Of a stretch of 35,856 nucleotides of DNA, positions 1-8,347 are shown piece by piece; position 1 is the first letter of the stretch, and each line of letters opens with the position of its first letter. The DNA is taken from the NCBI GenBank assembly GCA_002862545.1, contig PKDJ01000274.1, positions 1 through 35,856 of the forward strand. The letters are read 5' to 3'. The notes under the pieces were generated by a model that saw only the letters and a list, made by a program, of their open reading frames with translations, ran no database searches and was not told where the DNA came from. A program made the translations under genes and the position numbers. The DNA is from Pseudomonadota bacterium (GTDB taxonomy: Bacteria > Myxococcota_A > UBA796 > GCA-2862545).

Positions 1-1062
1 GGTGAGACGGTGCCCGCGGGTGGTCAGCTGGTGCTCAACCTCGACGGGAGCTTCACCTACACCCCGAGCCTCTGCTTCACCGGTCGCGACACCTTCACCT
101 ACGTCGCCTTCGATGGAGCGGACGAGTCCTCGGAGGCCACGGTGACCATCGATGTCGGGGCGCCGACCGTCGACGAAGATGCCTTCTGCAATGCCTACCA
201 GCCGGTCCTGCCGCGGGTGCCGTACGACGAGCTGGAGTTCGAGGGCTACCCGGTCCGCACCTTGATCCCACCGGCCCCGATCGGGCTTCTGTACACGTTC
301 CACGGCAGCGGTGGCTCCGTCGCAACGGCCACCCAGATCGAGTACACCGAGATCTACAACCTGCTCTACGACGCCGGCATCGGCGTCGTGGTCACCGAGA
401 GCACCCAGCGGGAGCCGACGGCCGAGTGGGACACTTTCCCGGCGGATGCGCTGCGCAACGAGGACTGGCCTCGCCTCGCCTCGCTGCGCGACTACCTGAT
501 CGACACGACCGGGGTGACGAGCGGCACGCCCATCTTTGGGCTCGGCTTCAGCAACGGCGGTAACTTCACGGCGACGTTCGGCGAGATCGCCCTGGACGAG
601 GGCTGGCCCTTCGTCGGCATGGCGATCCACAACTCGAGTCCCTTCGGTGTCCCGAGGGTCGCGGGCTGGTGGACGACCAACGTGAACGACGACAAGGGCA
701 CGCCCGCCAGTGTGCGGTCGGCCTACCTGTCGCACGCGGCGACCGGCTCACCGTCGGAGTACCGCCTGGCTGAGGAGTTCCCGATTCACCCAATGTACTT
801 CCGCAAGGTCCCGGGCACGGATCACCAGTTCAGCCAGGACATCTTCTACGATCTGGTGGCGTTCGGCATGCTCGATGCGGACGGGAATCGCCTGCCGCCG
901 GTCGACGAGATGGATGGTGCCTTCCGGTCCTGGGTTCGCGAGACGACCATCGCGGGTCCGGAGCGCTTCACGGCCCGAATTCGGCCCGCATGGGGCGACC
1001 ACAGGGTGTCGTCTTTGTACGCCGAGGAGGAGGTGGCCTTCCTCCTCGGAGTCCTCGACTGA
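1..1062 (+). CDS. Secreted alpha/beta hydrolase with N-terminal Ig/cadherin-like domain (5' partial)
   Basis: The frame is open to the left edge, so the true start lies outside the window. The first ~55 residues look like the end of a bacterial Ig/cadherin-like repeat: DGSFTYTP, then FTGRDTFTY, then a short beta strand. Next comes an alpha/beta hydrolase of the poly(3-hydroxybutyrate) depolymerase or feruloyl-esterase type. It has an oxyanion-loop-like FHGSGGS, the nucleophile elbow GFSNGG (Ser about residue 184 of the fragment) and a late His in TDHQFSQ that could complete the triad. The domain order suggests an exported enzyme acting on polymers or esters outside the cell. The substrate cannot be read from sequence. 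The gene converges on the cyclophilin gene, with 4 bp between them. Confidence 0.8.
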   Translation, partial: GETVPAGGQLVLNLDGSFTYTPSLCFTGRDTFTYVAFDGADESSEATVTIDVGAPTVDEDAFCNAYQPVLPRVPYDELEFEGYPVRTLIPPAPIGLLYTFHGSGGSVATATQIEYTEIYNLLYDAGIGVVVTESTQREPTAEWDTFPADALRNEDWPRLASLRDYLIDTTGVTSGTPIFGLGFSNGGNFTATFGEIALDEGWPFVGMAIHNSSPFGVPRVAGWWTTNVNDDKGTPASVRSAYLSHAATGSPSEYRLAEEFPIHPMYFRKVPGTDHQFSQDIFYDLVAFGMLDADGNRLPPVDEMDGAFRSWVRETTIAGPERFTARIRPAWGDHRVSSLYAEEEVAFLLGVLD

Positions 1063-1066
1063 CGCC

Positions 1067-1624
1067 TCAGCGCCTCGTGGCCCGCTCGATCCGCGGTGGC
1101 TCGAGCGGAACACTCGTCAGTCCGTCACGCGCCTCGACCGGCAGCTCCGCGATGGCGTCGACGACTTCCATGCCGGAGGTCACTCGGGCAAAGACGGCGT
1201 AGCCGGGCTCTGCACCGGCATCGAGGAAGGCGTTGTCGTCCAGGTTCACGAAGAACTGGGCCGTCGCTGAGTCCGGATCCGCGAGCCGCGCCATGGCGAC
1301 GGTGCCGCGCACGTTGGAGAGGCCACTGTCCGACTCGTTCGGAACGGGGGCTCGTGTGGCCTTGAGCGCGAGATCGGCGGTGAGGCCTCCGCCCTGGATC
1401 ACGAAGCCCCTCTCGACCCTGTGGAACACGGTCGCTTCCGCGCCGTCCGAGCCGTCGTAGAAGCCGTCGTCGACGTAGGCGAGGAAGTTGTCGACCGTCT
1501 GAGGCGCGGCCTCGGGGTTCAGCTCGAGGAGGATCGCGCCGAGGGAGGTCTCGAGGCGCACGGTCGGCACGACGCCGGTGTCGTCGGTGGGCGCGCTGCA
1601 GCCGAGTGCGAGGAGCAGGAACAT
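1067..1624 (-). CDS. Cyclophilin-type peptidyl-prolyl isomerase, lipoprotein
   Basis: This 185-residue protein catalyses cis-trans isomerisation of X-Pro bonds and probably acts as a folding helper outside the cytoplasm. Cyclophilin signatures are clear: FHRVERGFVIQGG carries the catalytic Arg and the Phe and Gln of the active site, followed by AQFFVNL and YAVFARVTSGMEVVD. The ATG at 1624 is preferred over an upstream one because it starts directly with FLLLALGC, a lipobox followed by a DDTG-type linker, and leaves a 54-bp divergent gap to moaC. The leader is very short and lacks the usual positive charge, so lipidation is likely but not certain. Confidence 0.85.
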   Translation of the reverse strand: MFLLLALGCSAPTDDTGVVPTVRLETSLGAILLELNPEAAPQTVDNFLAYVDDGFYDGSDGAEATVFHRVERGFVIQGGGLTADLALKATRAPVPNESDSGLSNVRGTVAMARLADPDSATAQFFVNLDDNAFLDAGAEPGYAVFARVTSGMEVVDAIAELPVEARDGLTSVPLEPPRIERATRR

Positions 1625-1678
1625 AGGACCAGGTATCCTCGGTGCGGTCCACTGCGATAGGCCCCCGCCGGAGGCGAC

Positions 1679-2155
1679 ATGACCGACCTGACCCACGTCG
1701 ATGCCGAGGGCAACGCCCGCATGGTGGAAGTGGGAGACAAGCCCATCACTGCGCGCTCAGCCACGGCGGAGGGGTGGATCACGCTCGGGACCGAGGCCTT
1801 CGAGGCGGTCGTCTCGCGGACGGCGAAGAAGGGGGATGTCCTGGCGACTGCCCAGCTGGCGGGCATCCAGGGAGCCAAGCGCACGTCGGATCTGATTCCG
1901 CTGTGCCACCCCCTGCCCCTCTCCGGCGTGACCGTCGAGCTGACGCCCGACCCCGAGACGCTGCGCATCGTCTGCCGGGCCACGGCCCGCACGCACTGGC
2001 GAACGGGCGTGGAGATGGAGGCCCTGACTGCGGTGTCTGCGGCCCTGCTCACGGTCTACGACATGCTCAAGGCCATCGACAAGGGCATGGCTCTCGGCGG
2101 TGTGCGCTTGCTGGAGAAGCACGGCGGGCGCTCGGGGAGCTGGGTCCGCGAATGA
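1679..2155 (+). CDS. moaC: Cyclic pyranopterin monophosphate synthase MoaC
   Basis: MoaC converts the MoaA product (3',8-cyclo-7,8-dihydro-GTP) to cyclic pyranopterin monophosphate in cytoplasmic molybdenum-cofactor synthesis. The 158-residue protein has the family length and collinear motifs: KGDVLATAQLAGIQGAKRT, DLIPLCHP (His77), TGVEMEALTA and YDMLKAIDK. Asp128 and Lys131 fall at the numbers I recall for the E. coli catalytic residues. A GGAGG precedes the ATG. The TTGKTG stretch usual before GVEMEAL is replaced by THWRTG, a modest variation. No other molybdenum-cofactor gene is in the window. The stop overlaps the start of the next gene (ATGA), so the two are probably co-translated. Confidence 0.95.
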   Translation: MTDLTHVDAEGNARMVEVGDKPITARSATAEGWITLGTEAFEAVVSRTAKKGDVLATAQLAGIQGAKRTSDLIPLCHPLPLSGVTVELTPDPETLRIVCRATARTHWRTGVEMEALTAVSAALLTVYDMLKAIDKGMALGGVRLLEKHGGRSGSWVRE

Positions 2156-3435
2156 ACCCCATCGACCGCTTCCTGCCTGAGCCCCTCCAGGCCATTGTTC
2201 GGATGGTGGCGAACACCTGGGCGTTCTATCCAGTGACCCTGACGCTGCGTTGGGCGTGGCTGTTCTACCGGGAGCTGGTCAAGGACAAGGCCTTCCTGCG
2301 CGCAGCCGGGATGGCCTATGCGACCTTGATCGCGCTTGTTCCGATGCTCGTGATCGTCTTCGGGATGCTGGGGGTCTTCGGCGCGCGTCGGGAGCGTGCA
2401 ACCACGGTCGCGCATGCCCTGATCGACCAGGTCCTCGGTGACGTGCCGACGGTTCAGGAGACGCTGCTGCCCGGTCTCCTCGAGGTGGACCTCGGCGCTC
2501 TGGGCGCGGTCGCCGTCGCGGGGCTCCTGCTCGCGGCGGGGCGCCTCTACCTGACCGTCGAGCTGGCCTACTGCGACATCTTCGGCGTGCGGGTCCGGCG
2601 GACGATCGTCGAGAGGATCCTCTACTTCTACTTCACCATCACGGCCGTCCCGGTGGTCATCGTGACGACGGTCACGGCCACGTGGGAGTTTGCCTCCGAG
2701 GTCGGCGTGAGCGACGCGCTCTCGCTGCTCTCGATGTCGATGACCTTCGGCTTGCTGCTAGCCGCACTGAAGTCCTTCCCCGCGACCCATGTCCGCTGGC
2801 GTCCGGCCATCGTGGGGGCCTCGGTGTCGTTCGTGCTCCTCGAGGTAGGGCGAAAGGGCTTCTCGCTCTACGTGAGCATGTTCGTCACCGACGATCCGCT
2901 GCGCGTTGTCTACGGCTCCCTCGGCCTGATCCCTGTCTTCCTCCTCTGGATGTACCTGTTCTGGGTGTTCGTGCTCCTCGGTGTCGAGGTCACCTACGTC
3001 CTCCAGAACTACGACAACCTCGTCGACGCGGAGCGGGATGCTGCACTGCGCCGGGGGGTCCACTTCCCGCAGGTCGACGACGCGCTCTATGTTGCCTCAT
3101 GGCTCGCCTGGTTCTTCAACGAGGGGAAGGGACCACAGCCCTTCGACATCCTGGCCCAGCGCACCGGCGTCGATCGGACCGTGCTGAGTCAGGTGCTGCG
3201 CACCTTGGACGAAGAGGACATCGTGGTCGAGAGTCAGGAGGGGTGGATCTTGGGCCGCTCGCCCGACACCCTCCAGCTCACCGAGCTCGCGCGCTGCTGG
3301 CGGCGGGCGACCCGCTGGCCCACGGCGAGGCCGAGCGTCGTCCAGGATGAGCTGACGCAGGCGCTGACCCTCGAGGGCTGCCTGACGGACGGCGCGGCGC
3401 GCTGGGTTCCTCGTGATGGCGAGACCCAGGACTGA
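2152..3435 (+). CDS. YihY/BrkB-family inner-membrane protein with C-terminal winged-helix-like domain
   Basis: The 427-residue protein belongs to the YihY (BrkB) family of roughly six-helix inner-membrane proteins. Many are annotated ribonuclease BN, but that name comes from an old misassignment. After an amphipathic start there is AAGMAYATLIALVPMLVIVFGMLG, which is the family signature, and then five further hydrophobic segments up to VFVLLGVEVTYVLQNYD. The last ~130 residues are soluble and resemble a winged-helix module (FDILAQRTGVDRTVLSQVLRTLDEEDIVVE). This makes it longer than the ~290-residue minimal family. The ATG at 2152 overlaps the moaC stop. Substrate and function are unknown. The gene converges on the next one. 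Confidence 0.85.
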   Translation: MNPIDRFLPEPLQAIVRMVANTWAFYPVTLTLRWAWLFYRELVKDKAFLRAAGMAYATLIALVPMLVIVFGMLGVFGARRERATTVAHALIDQVLGDVPTVQETLLPGLLEVDLGALGAVAVAGLLLAAGRLYLTVELAYCDIFGVRVRRTIVERILYFYFTITAVPVVIVTTVTATWEFASEVGVSDALSLLSMSMTFGLLLAALKSFPATHVRWRPAIVGASVSFVLLEVGRKGFSLYVSMFVTDDPLRVVYGSLGLIPVFLLWMYLFWVFVLLGVEVTYVLQNYDNLVDAERDAALRRGVHFPQVDDALYVASWLAWFFNEGKGPQPFDILAQRTGVDRTVLSQVLRTLDEEDIVVESQEGWILGRSPDTLQLTELARCWRRATRWPTARPSVVQDELTQALTLEGCLTDGAARWVPRDGETQD

Positions 3436-3452
3436 GGCTGCGTCACGGCCTC

Positions 3453-5165
3453 CTAGGGGCGGAGGTGGAGCTCCCGGGTCGCGACGATGCGGCCGTCGCT
3501 TCGCGCGGTCACCGTCACGGGCACGGTGTCGGCTCCGGCAGTGCTCACGAAGGTTCCCGACGGGGACGTCACATCCACCGCGACTTCTTGTCCTGGGAGG
3601 AGCTCACGGGCGACGGTCGGTGAGATCACGACCTCGGCGTCCGGGGCCTCGACAGTGAAGCTCAGGGTGACGCCACTGCGACCCTCGACGATGGCCTCGA
3701 GCAGGTTGCCGATCTGCTCCCTCAGAGCCTCTGGGTCGTTCGTGCCGTCGATCACGGCCAGCTCGTCGCGCCCGTCGCCGTCGAGGTCGGCGAAGGAGAG
3801 GAGCTCCGCCGCGATGAGGGGCAGGTAGTCATCGGTGCCCACGGCCCCGTAGCGGGCGCCGCTGTACGCCCAGGCCTCGAAGACGCTCTGCAGGTCCGCG
3901 TCGAAGGGACAGCCACCGGGCACTGGATCGCCAGCGACAGGGCTGCGAATCGGCGAGCCCGCCACGTGGAGGATGCCGCTGGTGGTCTCTGAGCGGAACC
4001 CCGTCCCGCGATCGCTGCCCGTGCCCGACACGGAGGGGTCGTAGGTGGTCTGGCCACCGCCGAAGAGCAGGTCCACTCGAAACGGTGAGCTGTCGTCGTC
4101 GTCGTAGGTGCCGTCACAGTCCGCGTCGTGTCCGAGTCCTGAGCCCGCCTGGACCAGGGCCTCGAAGGCTGCGGCCATGGGCGTGTCGGCTCGGGGCAGA
4201 TCCGCCAGCAGCGGTCCGAGCTCGGGCCAGTCGTCCGTCTGCTGCAGCGCCAGACTCCAGGGACGTGACTGCCCGTAGTCGCTGTACAGGCCGAGGCTCA
4301 CCGTGAGGTCGGGCACTTCGCGATGCAGGGTCTCGATCACGTCGTCGATCACCGTGGCCAGGGCCTCTCGTCGCGTCGTCGCCCCGTCGGTGGCGTCGAC
4401 GACGATCGCCAGGTCCAGACGCTCCAGCGTGTTCGCGATCCAGACCGTCTCGCAGCGTCCCGGGGCCTCGGGATCGGCGATGCCCTCGATCGGCACGATC
4501 CACTGCCCCGCGTCGCTGTCCACATACAGCTCGCCCTCGAGCTCCCCGGCGTCGGTCGGCGTCCACGAGACCGGGATGTCGACGGTCTCGCCGGGCTCGA
4601 CCCGCAGTGCCTCCAGACCCAGCTCGAGCTCCGACGGGAGCGCATTGAGGGCTCCGGTGACAGGCGTGGAGCCGGGGTTGCTGACCTGGACGACAGCGTC
4701 GAGGCGACATCGGGGCCGCGTCGTGCCCAGCGCCACGGTCTCGGGGAGCAGGAGAGAGCCGGGCAGCAGGCCGTCTCCTCGCACGGACAGCACCAGCCGG
4801 GGGGCCTGGGGGTCGTCGCCCTCGATGGTGAGGCGTGAGGTCACCTCTTCGAGGTCGGGGGTGTAGGTGATGACGGCGGCGGTCTGCTCACCGGGCGCGA
4901 GCACGAGTGGTGCGGGGGCCACGTCGAGTGCGAAGCTGGGGTCACCGTCGAGGGAGATCCCCGTCACGGTCAGCGGACCCAGGCCGTCGTTGCCTAGGAT
5001 CACGGTCTCGCTGACGGGCGTGGGGTCGGCCGTGGCGGGAAACCAGATGTCCCTTGGGGAGACCTGCATGTCGGGCAGGCGGATGTCCTCGGTGTCGCCG
5101 GGGCCCTCGCTGACCGACGAGCCGTCGCTGCACGCCACCAGGACCGCCAGCACTGAGATCCGCAC
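3453..5165 (-). CDS. Lipoprotein with HYDIN-like (choice-of-anchor D) domains and a divergent VWA-like domain
   Basis: The start is taken as the GTG at 5165 because GGAGG sits just upstream and the product begins with a leader ending in LAVLVAC. An in-frame ATG 24 bp upstream lacks a ribosome site. The 570-residue protein has two beta-rich domains of the HYDIN/choice-of-anchor D type at about residues 30-225 (for example LGNDGLGPLTVTGISL and VSNPGSTPVTGAL). A Rossmann-like segment follows, LERLDLAIVVDATDGATTRREALATVIDDVIETL, resembling a VWA domain with a degenerate MIDAS. There is also a D-rich DADCDGTYDDDD patch and a late DLDGDGRDEL. It is probably a surface-displayed binding protein. No enzyme motif is visible. 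Confidence 0.7.
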   Translation of the reverse strand: MRISVLAVLVACSDGSSVSEGPGDTEDIRLPDMQVSPRDIWFPATADPTPVSETVILGNDGLGPLTVTGISLDGDPSFALDVAPAPLVLAPGEQTAAVITYTPDLEEVTSRLTIEGDDPQAPRLVLSVRGDGLLPGSLLLPETVALGTTRPRCRLDAVVQVSNPGSTPVTGALNALPSELELGLEALRVEPGETVDIPVSWTPTDAGELEGELYVDSDAGQWIVPIEGIADPEAPGRCETVWIANTLERLDLAIVVDATDGATTRREALATVIDDVIETLHREVPDLTVSLGLYSDYGQSRPWSLALQQTDDWPELGPLLADLPRADTPMAAAFEALVQAGSGLGHDADCDGTYDDDDSSPFRVDLLFGGGQTTYDPSVSGTGSDRGTGFRSETTSGILHVAGSPIRSPVAGDPVPGGCPFDADLQSVFEAWAYSGARYGAVGTDDYLPLIAAELLSFADLDGDGRDELAVIDGTNDPEALREQIGNLLEAIVEGRSGVTLSFTVEAPDAEVVISPTVARELLPGQEVAVDVTSPSGTFVSTAGADTVPVTVTARSDGRIVATRELHLRP

Positions 5166-5294
5166 GCTGCCTCCATGCACCCAAGCCATACCCGGCAGGC
5201 TCGGCTGGCGTCACTGTCGGAGGGCATCTTCGAGACGCGCGGCCTCGCTGACGCGGGATCGCGCACGGTACACTGCGCCGCACGGAGGTGCGCC

Positions 5295-6650
5295 TTGCGC
5301 GTCGGGTGGCTGGTCCTGTGCATGGGCTGCACGGGAGAGTTTGGGATCACGGGCAAGCCGGAGGCCGAGGGCCCTGCTGACACCGGCACGCCCCCGGTCG
5401 TCACGACGCCTCCGGCGGGCAGTCCCGACATCGACGTCGAGCCCGACGAGATCGGTGTCGCGGGGGTGTGTGACAACGGCGAGGAGTCGCTGACCGTCTC
5501 GAACCTCGGGGTGGTCGACCTCAACATCCTGGCCGTCCTCACCACCGGGTCGTGGTCGGCCGTCGAGGGCTGGCCCGCCACCGTACCGCCAGGAGGTTCC
5601 TTCGAACTCGGACTGCAGACGCTCGGCGGGCCCGGCACCGTGTCGATCCACAGCGACGATCCAGACGAGCCCGTGGTCGAGGTCCCGCTCGACACGGCAG
5701 AGGACACCCCTCCCGTCGTGAGCTTGATCCTGCCGCCGGCGGGCGTGACGCTTCCGCAGGCCGTTCCCATCGAGATTCACGCCCGTGTGTCCGACGAAGA
5801 GACGCCCGCCGAGGAGCTCGAGGTCGAGTGGACGTCCGACCGGGACGGCTACGTGGCGAACACCCCTCCGGACGAAGACGGCGAGGCCATCGGTGAGTGG
5901 CGCTGGCCACGCTCCGACAGCTGGCACGACCTGACGGTGACGGTCACCGATTCCTGCGGACAGGAGGCCTCCTCGACCGTCAGTGTGTGCCAGCAGAAGG
6001 GCTACGACGAGGGCGTGCTCGACCTCGAGGAGTGGGTGTTCTCGGGGAGCGCGAGCTGGGACGAGATCAACGAGTGGATCGAGCTCACACCGGTGGAGCC
6101 CTACGTGGTCGGCTCGGCCTTCACCACCGAGGTGGCGGTCGACGGGGCGAACGTCGAGATCGACTTTCTGTTCTACATCGGGGACGGCTCGGGAGCGGAC
6201 GGCCTGTCCCTGACGGCGCTCGACACGAATCGGGCGGTCTCCTACCTCGGAGGCGACGGCTGCGGCATCGGGTACGGCGGCGACGCGCCCTGCACGGACG
6301 GGCCCGCGCTGCCCGGTTGGTCCATCGAGATCGACACGTACTACAACGGCGGCCAGGACCCGACCCCCGAGGACCACATCATGTTCACCTTCAACGGTGA
6401 CGTGGACGACCCCTCCTTCTGGGCGCCCATCCCCGAGATGGAAGACACCGGCTGGCACTCGATGCGGGTGGTGGTCGATGCACCGCACGTGCTGGTCGAG
6501 CTGGACGGGTTTCCGGTGGTCGACCAGGACATGCTGGGAGGGTTGTTTGCCTTTCCGGCCGTGATTGGCTTCACGGCCGGCACGGGCTCCCTCACCAACC
6601 TGCACCTGATCGATGAGCTCGTGGTGACCGAGTTCGTCTGCCCCGAGTGA
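5295..6650 (+). CDS. Lipoprotein with Ig-like region and C-terminal L-type lectin domain
   Basis: The start chosen is the TTG at 5295. GGAGG lies seven bases upstream, and translation from it gives a lipoprotein leader ending LVLCMGC. Longer in-frame starts add a charged, non-leader stretch. The mature 451-residue protein has a D/T/P linker, two beta-sandwich-like regions, and from about residue 235 a concanavalin-type L-type lectin fold. The lectin calls are FLFYIGDGSGADGLSLTALD, the metal/sugar-site strand SIEIDTYYN, DHIMFTFNGD and a closing GFTAGTGSLTNLHLIDEL. It probably displays a carbohydrate-binding domain on the cell surface. It is divergent from the VWA-like lipoprotein, sharing a 129-bp upstream region. 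Confidence 0.8.
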   Translation: MRVGWLVLCMGCTGEFGITGKPEAEGPADTGTPPVVTTPPAGSPDIDVEPDEIGVAGVCDNGEESLTVSNLGVVDLNILAVLTTGSWSAVEGWPATVPPGGSFELGLQTLGGPGTVSIHSDDPDEPVVEVPLDTAEDTPPVVSLILPPAGVTLPQAVPIEIHARVSDEETPAEELEVEWTSDRDGYVANTPPDEDGEAIGEWRWPRSDSWHDLTVTVTDSCGQEASSTVSVCQQKGYDEGVLDLEEWVFSGSASWDEINEWIELTPVEPYVVGSAFTTEVAVDGANVEIDFLFYIGDGSGADGLSLTALDTNRAVSYLGGDGCGIGYGGDAPCTDGPALPGWSIEIDTYYNGGQDPTPEDHIMFTFNGDVDDPSFWAPIPEMEDTGWHSMRVVVDAPHVLVELDGFPVVDQDMLGGLFAFPAVIGFTAGTGSLTNLHLIDELVVTEFVCPE

Positions 6651-6677
6651 GCCGACCCTCTGGCGACTGGAGACCCC

Positions 6678-7049
6678 GTGAAGCGAATCGAGGAGTGGCG
6701 CCGCATCATCAATGATCCGGGCGCTGGCGTGCTGGCTGGAGAGCATCCCCTCGATGATCTGCTCCTGCACATCGTCGTGCATCTCGCCTTCGCGGACGGC
6801 ACGGTCGATGGCTCCGAGCAGGCGCTGCTCCGGCGACTGATGCCCGAGGTACCCCTGTCGGTGCTCGAGGATCGGGTGGTCCAGCTCCGGAGCGAGCTGC
6901 TCGAGGTCGGTCGACTCGAGGCGAGGATTCCGACCTCGAGCGGGCGAGCGCAGCTGATCGCGCTCGCCGAGGAGCTGGTGACGCTCGACGGGGCCGTCAC
7001 GCACGGGGAGAGCCGGTTGGTGGAGGGACTCTGGCAGGAGCTTCGGTGA
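6678..7049 (+). CDS. TerB-like (tellurite-resistance protein B fold) small protein
   Basis: This 123-residue, mostly helical protein starts at a GTG preceded by GGAG. It contains HLAFADGTVDGSEQALLRRLMP and a second similar acidic turn, LVTLDGAVTHGESRLVEGL. Both match the repeated DGxxxxxE metal-binding turns of TerB/DUF533-like proteins. Such domains occur in many contexts, and tellurite resistance cannot be assumed. The stop overlaps the GTG of the following oxygenase gene, so the two are expected to be translationally coupled. No signal peptide is seen, so it is probably cytoplasmic. Confidence 0.65.
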   Translation: MKRIEEWRRIINDPGAGVLAGEHPLDDLLLHIVVHLAFADGTVDGSEQALLRRLMPEVPLSVLEDRVVQLRSELLEVGRLEARIPTSSGRAQLIALAEELVTLDGAVTHGESRLVEGLWQELR

Positions 7050-7537
7050 GGGTCCGCCACCTGCCTGGTGCCGTGCCCGTGGCGCTCCATCAGCGCTGCC
7101 GTCGGGCGCTGGAGCAGGCCACCTGGCGCCTGGACACCGTCACGGGGGCCTCCTTTCGCTTCGAGACCTCTGACCTGGTGATTCCGGAGCTCGATCTCTG
7201 GCTGCAGGACACACTCGCGCAGCAGGCGGAGCTGCCGCCACCCCTTCGGATGTCGTGGAAGCGCCTCACAGCCGACCGCACGCATCGATTTCCATGGCAT
7301 CGCGACCACCGCAAGGGCGGCGCCGTCGGGGTGGTCGTCAACCTCTCGCGCGCGCCGGTCGAGGGAGGGGTCTTCGAGGGACGACTCCGCTGGGAGACCG
7401 AGCCGGCGGTGAGGATCTGCAGCGCACCCAGAGACGTCCACCTGTTCTCTGTGGACGACCCACACTGGGTGCATCGCGTGACCCCGGTGCGGGGCGCGGT
7501 GGCGCGGGAGGTCTACGCCGGGTGGGCTGGGGGATGA
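7046..7537 (+). CDS. 2-oxoglutarate/Fe(II)-dependent oxygenase, small
   Basis: The 163-residue protein has the facial triad of a 2OG-Fe(II) oxygenase: His85-Arg-Asp87 in FPWHRDHRKGG and distal His143 in WVHRVTPVRG. Arg149 is placed to bind 2-oxoglutarate. Strands between them (VGVVVNLSRAPVEGGVFEG, then APRDVHLFSVDDPH) match the double-stranded beta-helix of prolyl-hydroxylase-like enzymes. It probably hydroxylates a protein or a small molecule in the cytoplasm. The substrate is unknown. The GTG start overlaps the stop of the TerB-like gene by the GTGA pattern, and an FKBP gene follows 45 bp later. Confidence 0.75.
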   Translation: MRVRHLPGAVPVALHQRCRRALEQATWRLDTVTGASFRFETSDLVIPELDLWLQDTLAQQAELPPPLRMSWKRLTADRTHRFPWHRDHRKGGAVGVVVNLSRAPVEGGVFEGRLRWETEPAVRICSAPRDVHLFSVDDPHWVHRVTPVRGAVAREVYAGWAGG

Positions 7538-7582
7538 GCACCGGCGACGTGGCGCGTTAAGCGCCGGCGGCTGGAGGATGAC

Positions 7583-7909
7583 GTGGCAGACCTGCAGGTG
7601 GACGACCTCGTCGTCGGCGACGGGCTGGAGGCGCACAAGGGGCACACCGTCTCGGTGCACTACACGGGCTGGCTCGAGGACGGCACCAAGTTCGACAGCT
7701 CCCTCGACCGGGGAGAGCCGTTCCAGTTCGCGCTGGGCGCTCGTCAGGTCATCGCGGGCTGGGATCGCGGCGTGCAGGGGATGCGGATCGGCGGAAAGCG
7801 TAAGCTGACCATTCCCGGTCACCTGGCCTATGGGTCGCGGGGTTACCCAGGCTTGATCCCTCCGAATGCGACTTTGATCTTCGAGGTGGAGCTCCTTCGC
7901 CTGTCGTGA
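7583..7909 (+). CDS. FKBP-type peptidyl-prolyl cis-trans isomerase
   Basis: A compact, single-domain FKBP of 108 residues, almost exactly FKBP12 size. Characteristic segments in order are [59 protein letters not shown] and [14 protein letters not shown]. Together they contain the Tyr, Phe, Asp, Val-Ile and Trp residues of the hydrophobic proline-binding pocket. It speeds proline isomerisation during protein folding. No signal peptide is seen, so it should be cytoplasmic. The GTG start lies six bases after GGAGG. An ATG five bases earlier is in another frame. Confidence 0.95.
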   Translation: MADLQVDDLVVGDGLEAHKGHTVSVHYTGWLEDGTKFDSSLDRGEPFQFALGARQVIAGWDRGVQGMRIGGKRKLTIPGHLAYGSRGYPGLIPPNATLIFEVELLRLS

Positions 7910-7982
7910 CGGGTGTGGCCTTCGGGCCCGATCCGGATCTTTTCGGGGGAGACGAAGCACTCTCCCTGGCAGGAGCGCGCTG

Positions 7983-8345
7983 ATGCGGACGTGGTGGTTG
8001 TTGATGCTGACGGCATGCGGGACGGGAGACAAGGTCGAGGAGACGGCGGTGCCCGGCTCTTCCGGCTTCGATCCGTCCTGGGCCGGAGCCCAGCAGCTGT
8101 TCGACACCCACTGCCTCTCGTGCCACCCGGCCACCACTGGCCTCGACCTGCATGCGGCCGTCGCGGATGACGTCGCCACGGGTGCGGGTCGGTATGTCGT
8201 CGCCGGCGACTCGGAGTCCTCCCCTCTGTGGGAGGCCATCGCCGGAACTTCTCTGAGCAACATGATGCCGCCCTCAGGGCGGCTGGACGCCTCCGTCACC
8301 GCGCCCATCGGGCAGTGGATCGACGCAGGCGCATCCCTGGAGTGA
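7983..8345 (+). CDS. Small c-type cytochrome lipoprotein
   Basis: The 120-residue protein opens with a leader ending LLMLTAC (Cys12 as lipidation site), a short T/G/E linker, and a single haem-c motif, CLSCH (Cys44, Cys47, His48). A likely axial Met lies in NMMPPSG (Met94/95). The order CxxCH, helix, MPPxG and a closing amphipathic helix (IGQWIDAGA) matches monohaem domains found in myxobacterial and planctomycete outer proteins. It should sit in the periplasm or on an outer membrane face and carry electrons, or serve as a structural haem site. It is the first gene of a long co-directional lipoprotein run. The next gene's ATG follows two bases after its stop. Confidence 0.85.
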   Translation: MRTWWLLMLTACGTGDKVEETAVPGSSGFDPSWAGAQQLFDTHCLSCHPATTGLDLHAAVADDVATGAGRYVVAGDSESSPLWEAIAGTSLSNMMPPSGRLDASVTAPIGQWIDAGASLE

Positions 8346-8347
8346 GC

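Noticed and set aside
2152..3435. Annotation as ribonuclease BN
   Set aside because: The YihY/BrkB family was historically mislabelled. The sequence shows membrane helices and no nuclease motif.
5211..8308. Two long overlapping minus-strand frames across the lectin, TerB and oxygenase genes
   Set aside because: They cover several well-supported plus-strand genes and have antisense-type composition.
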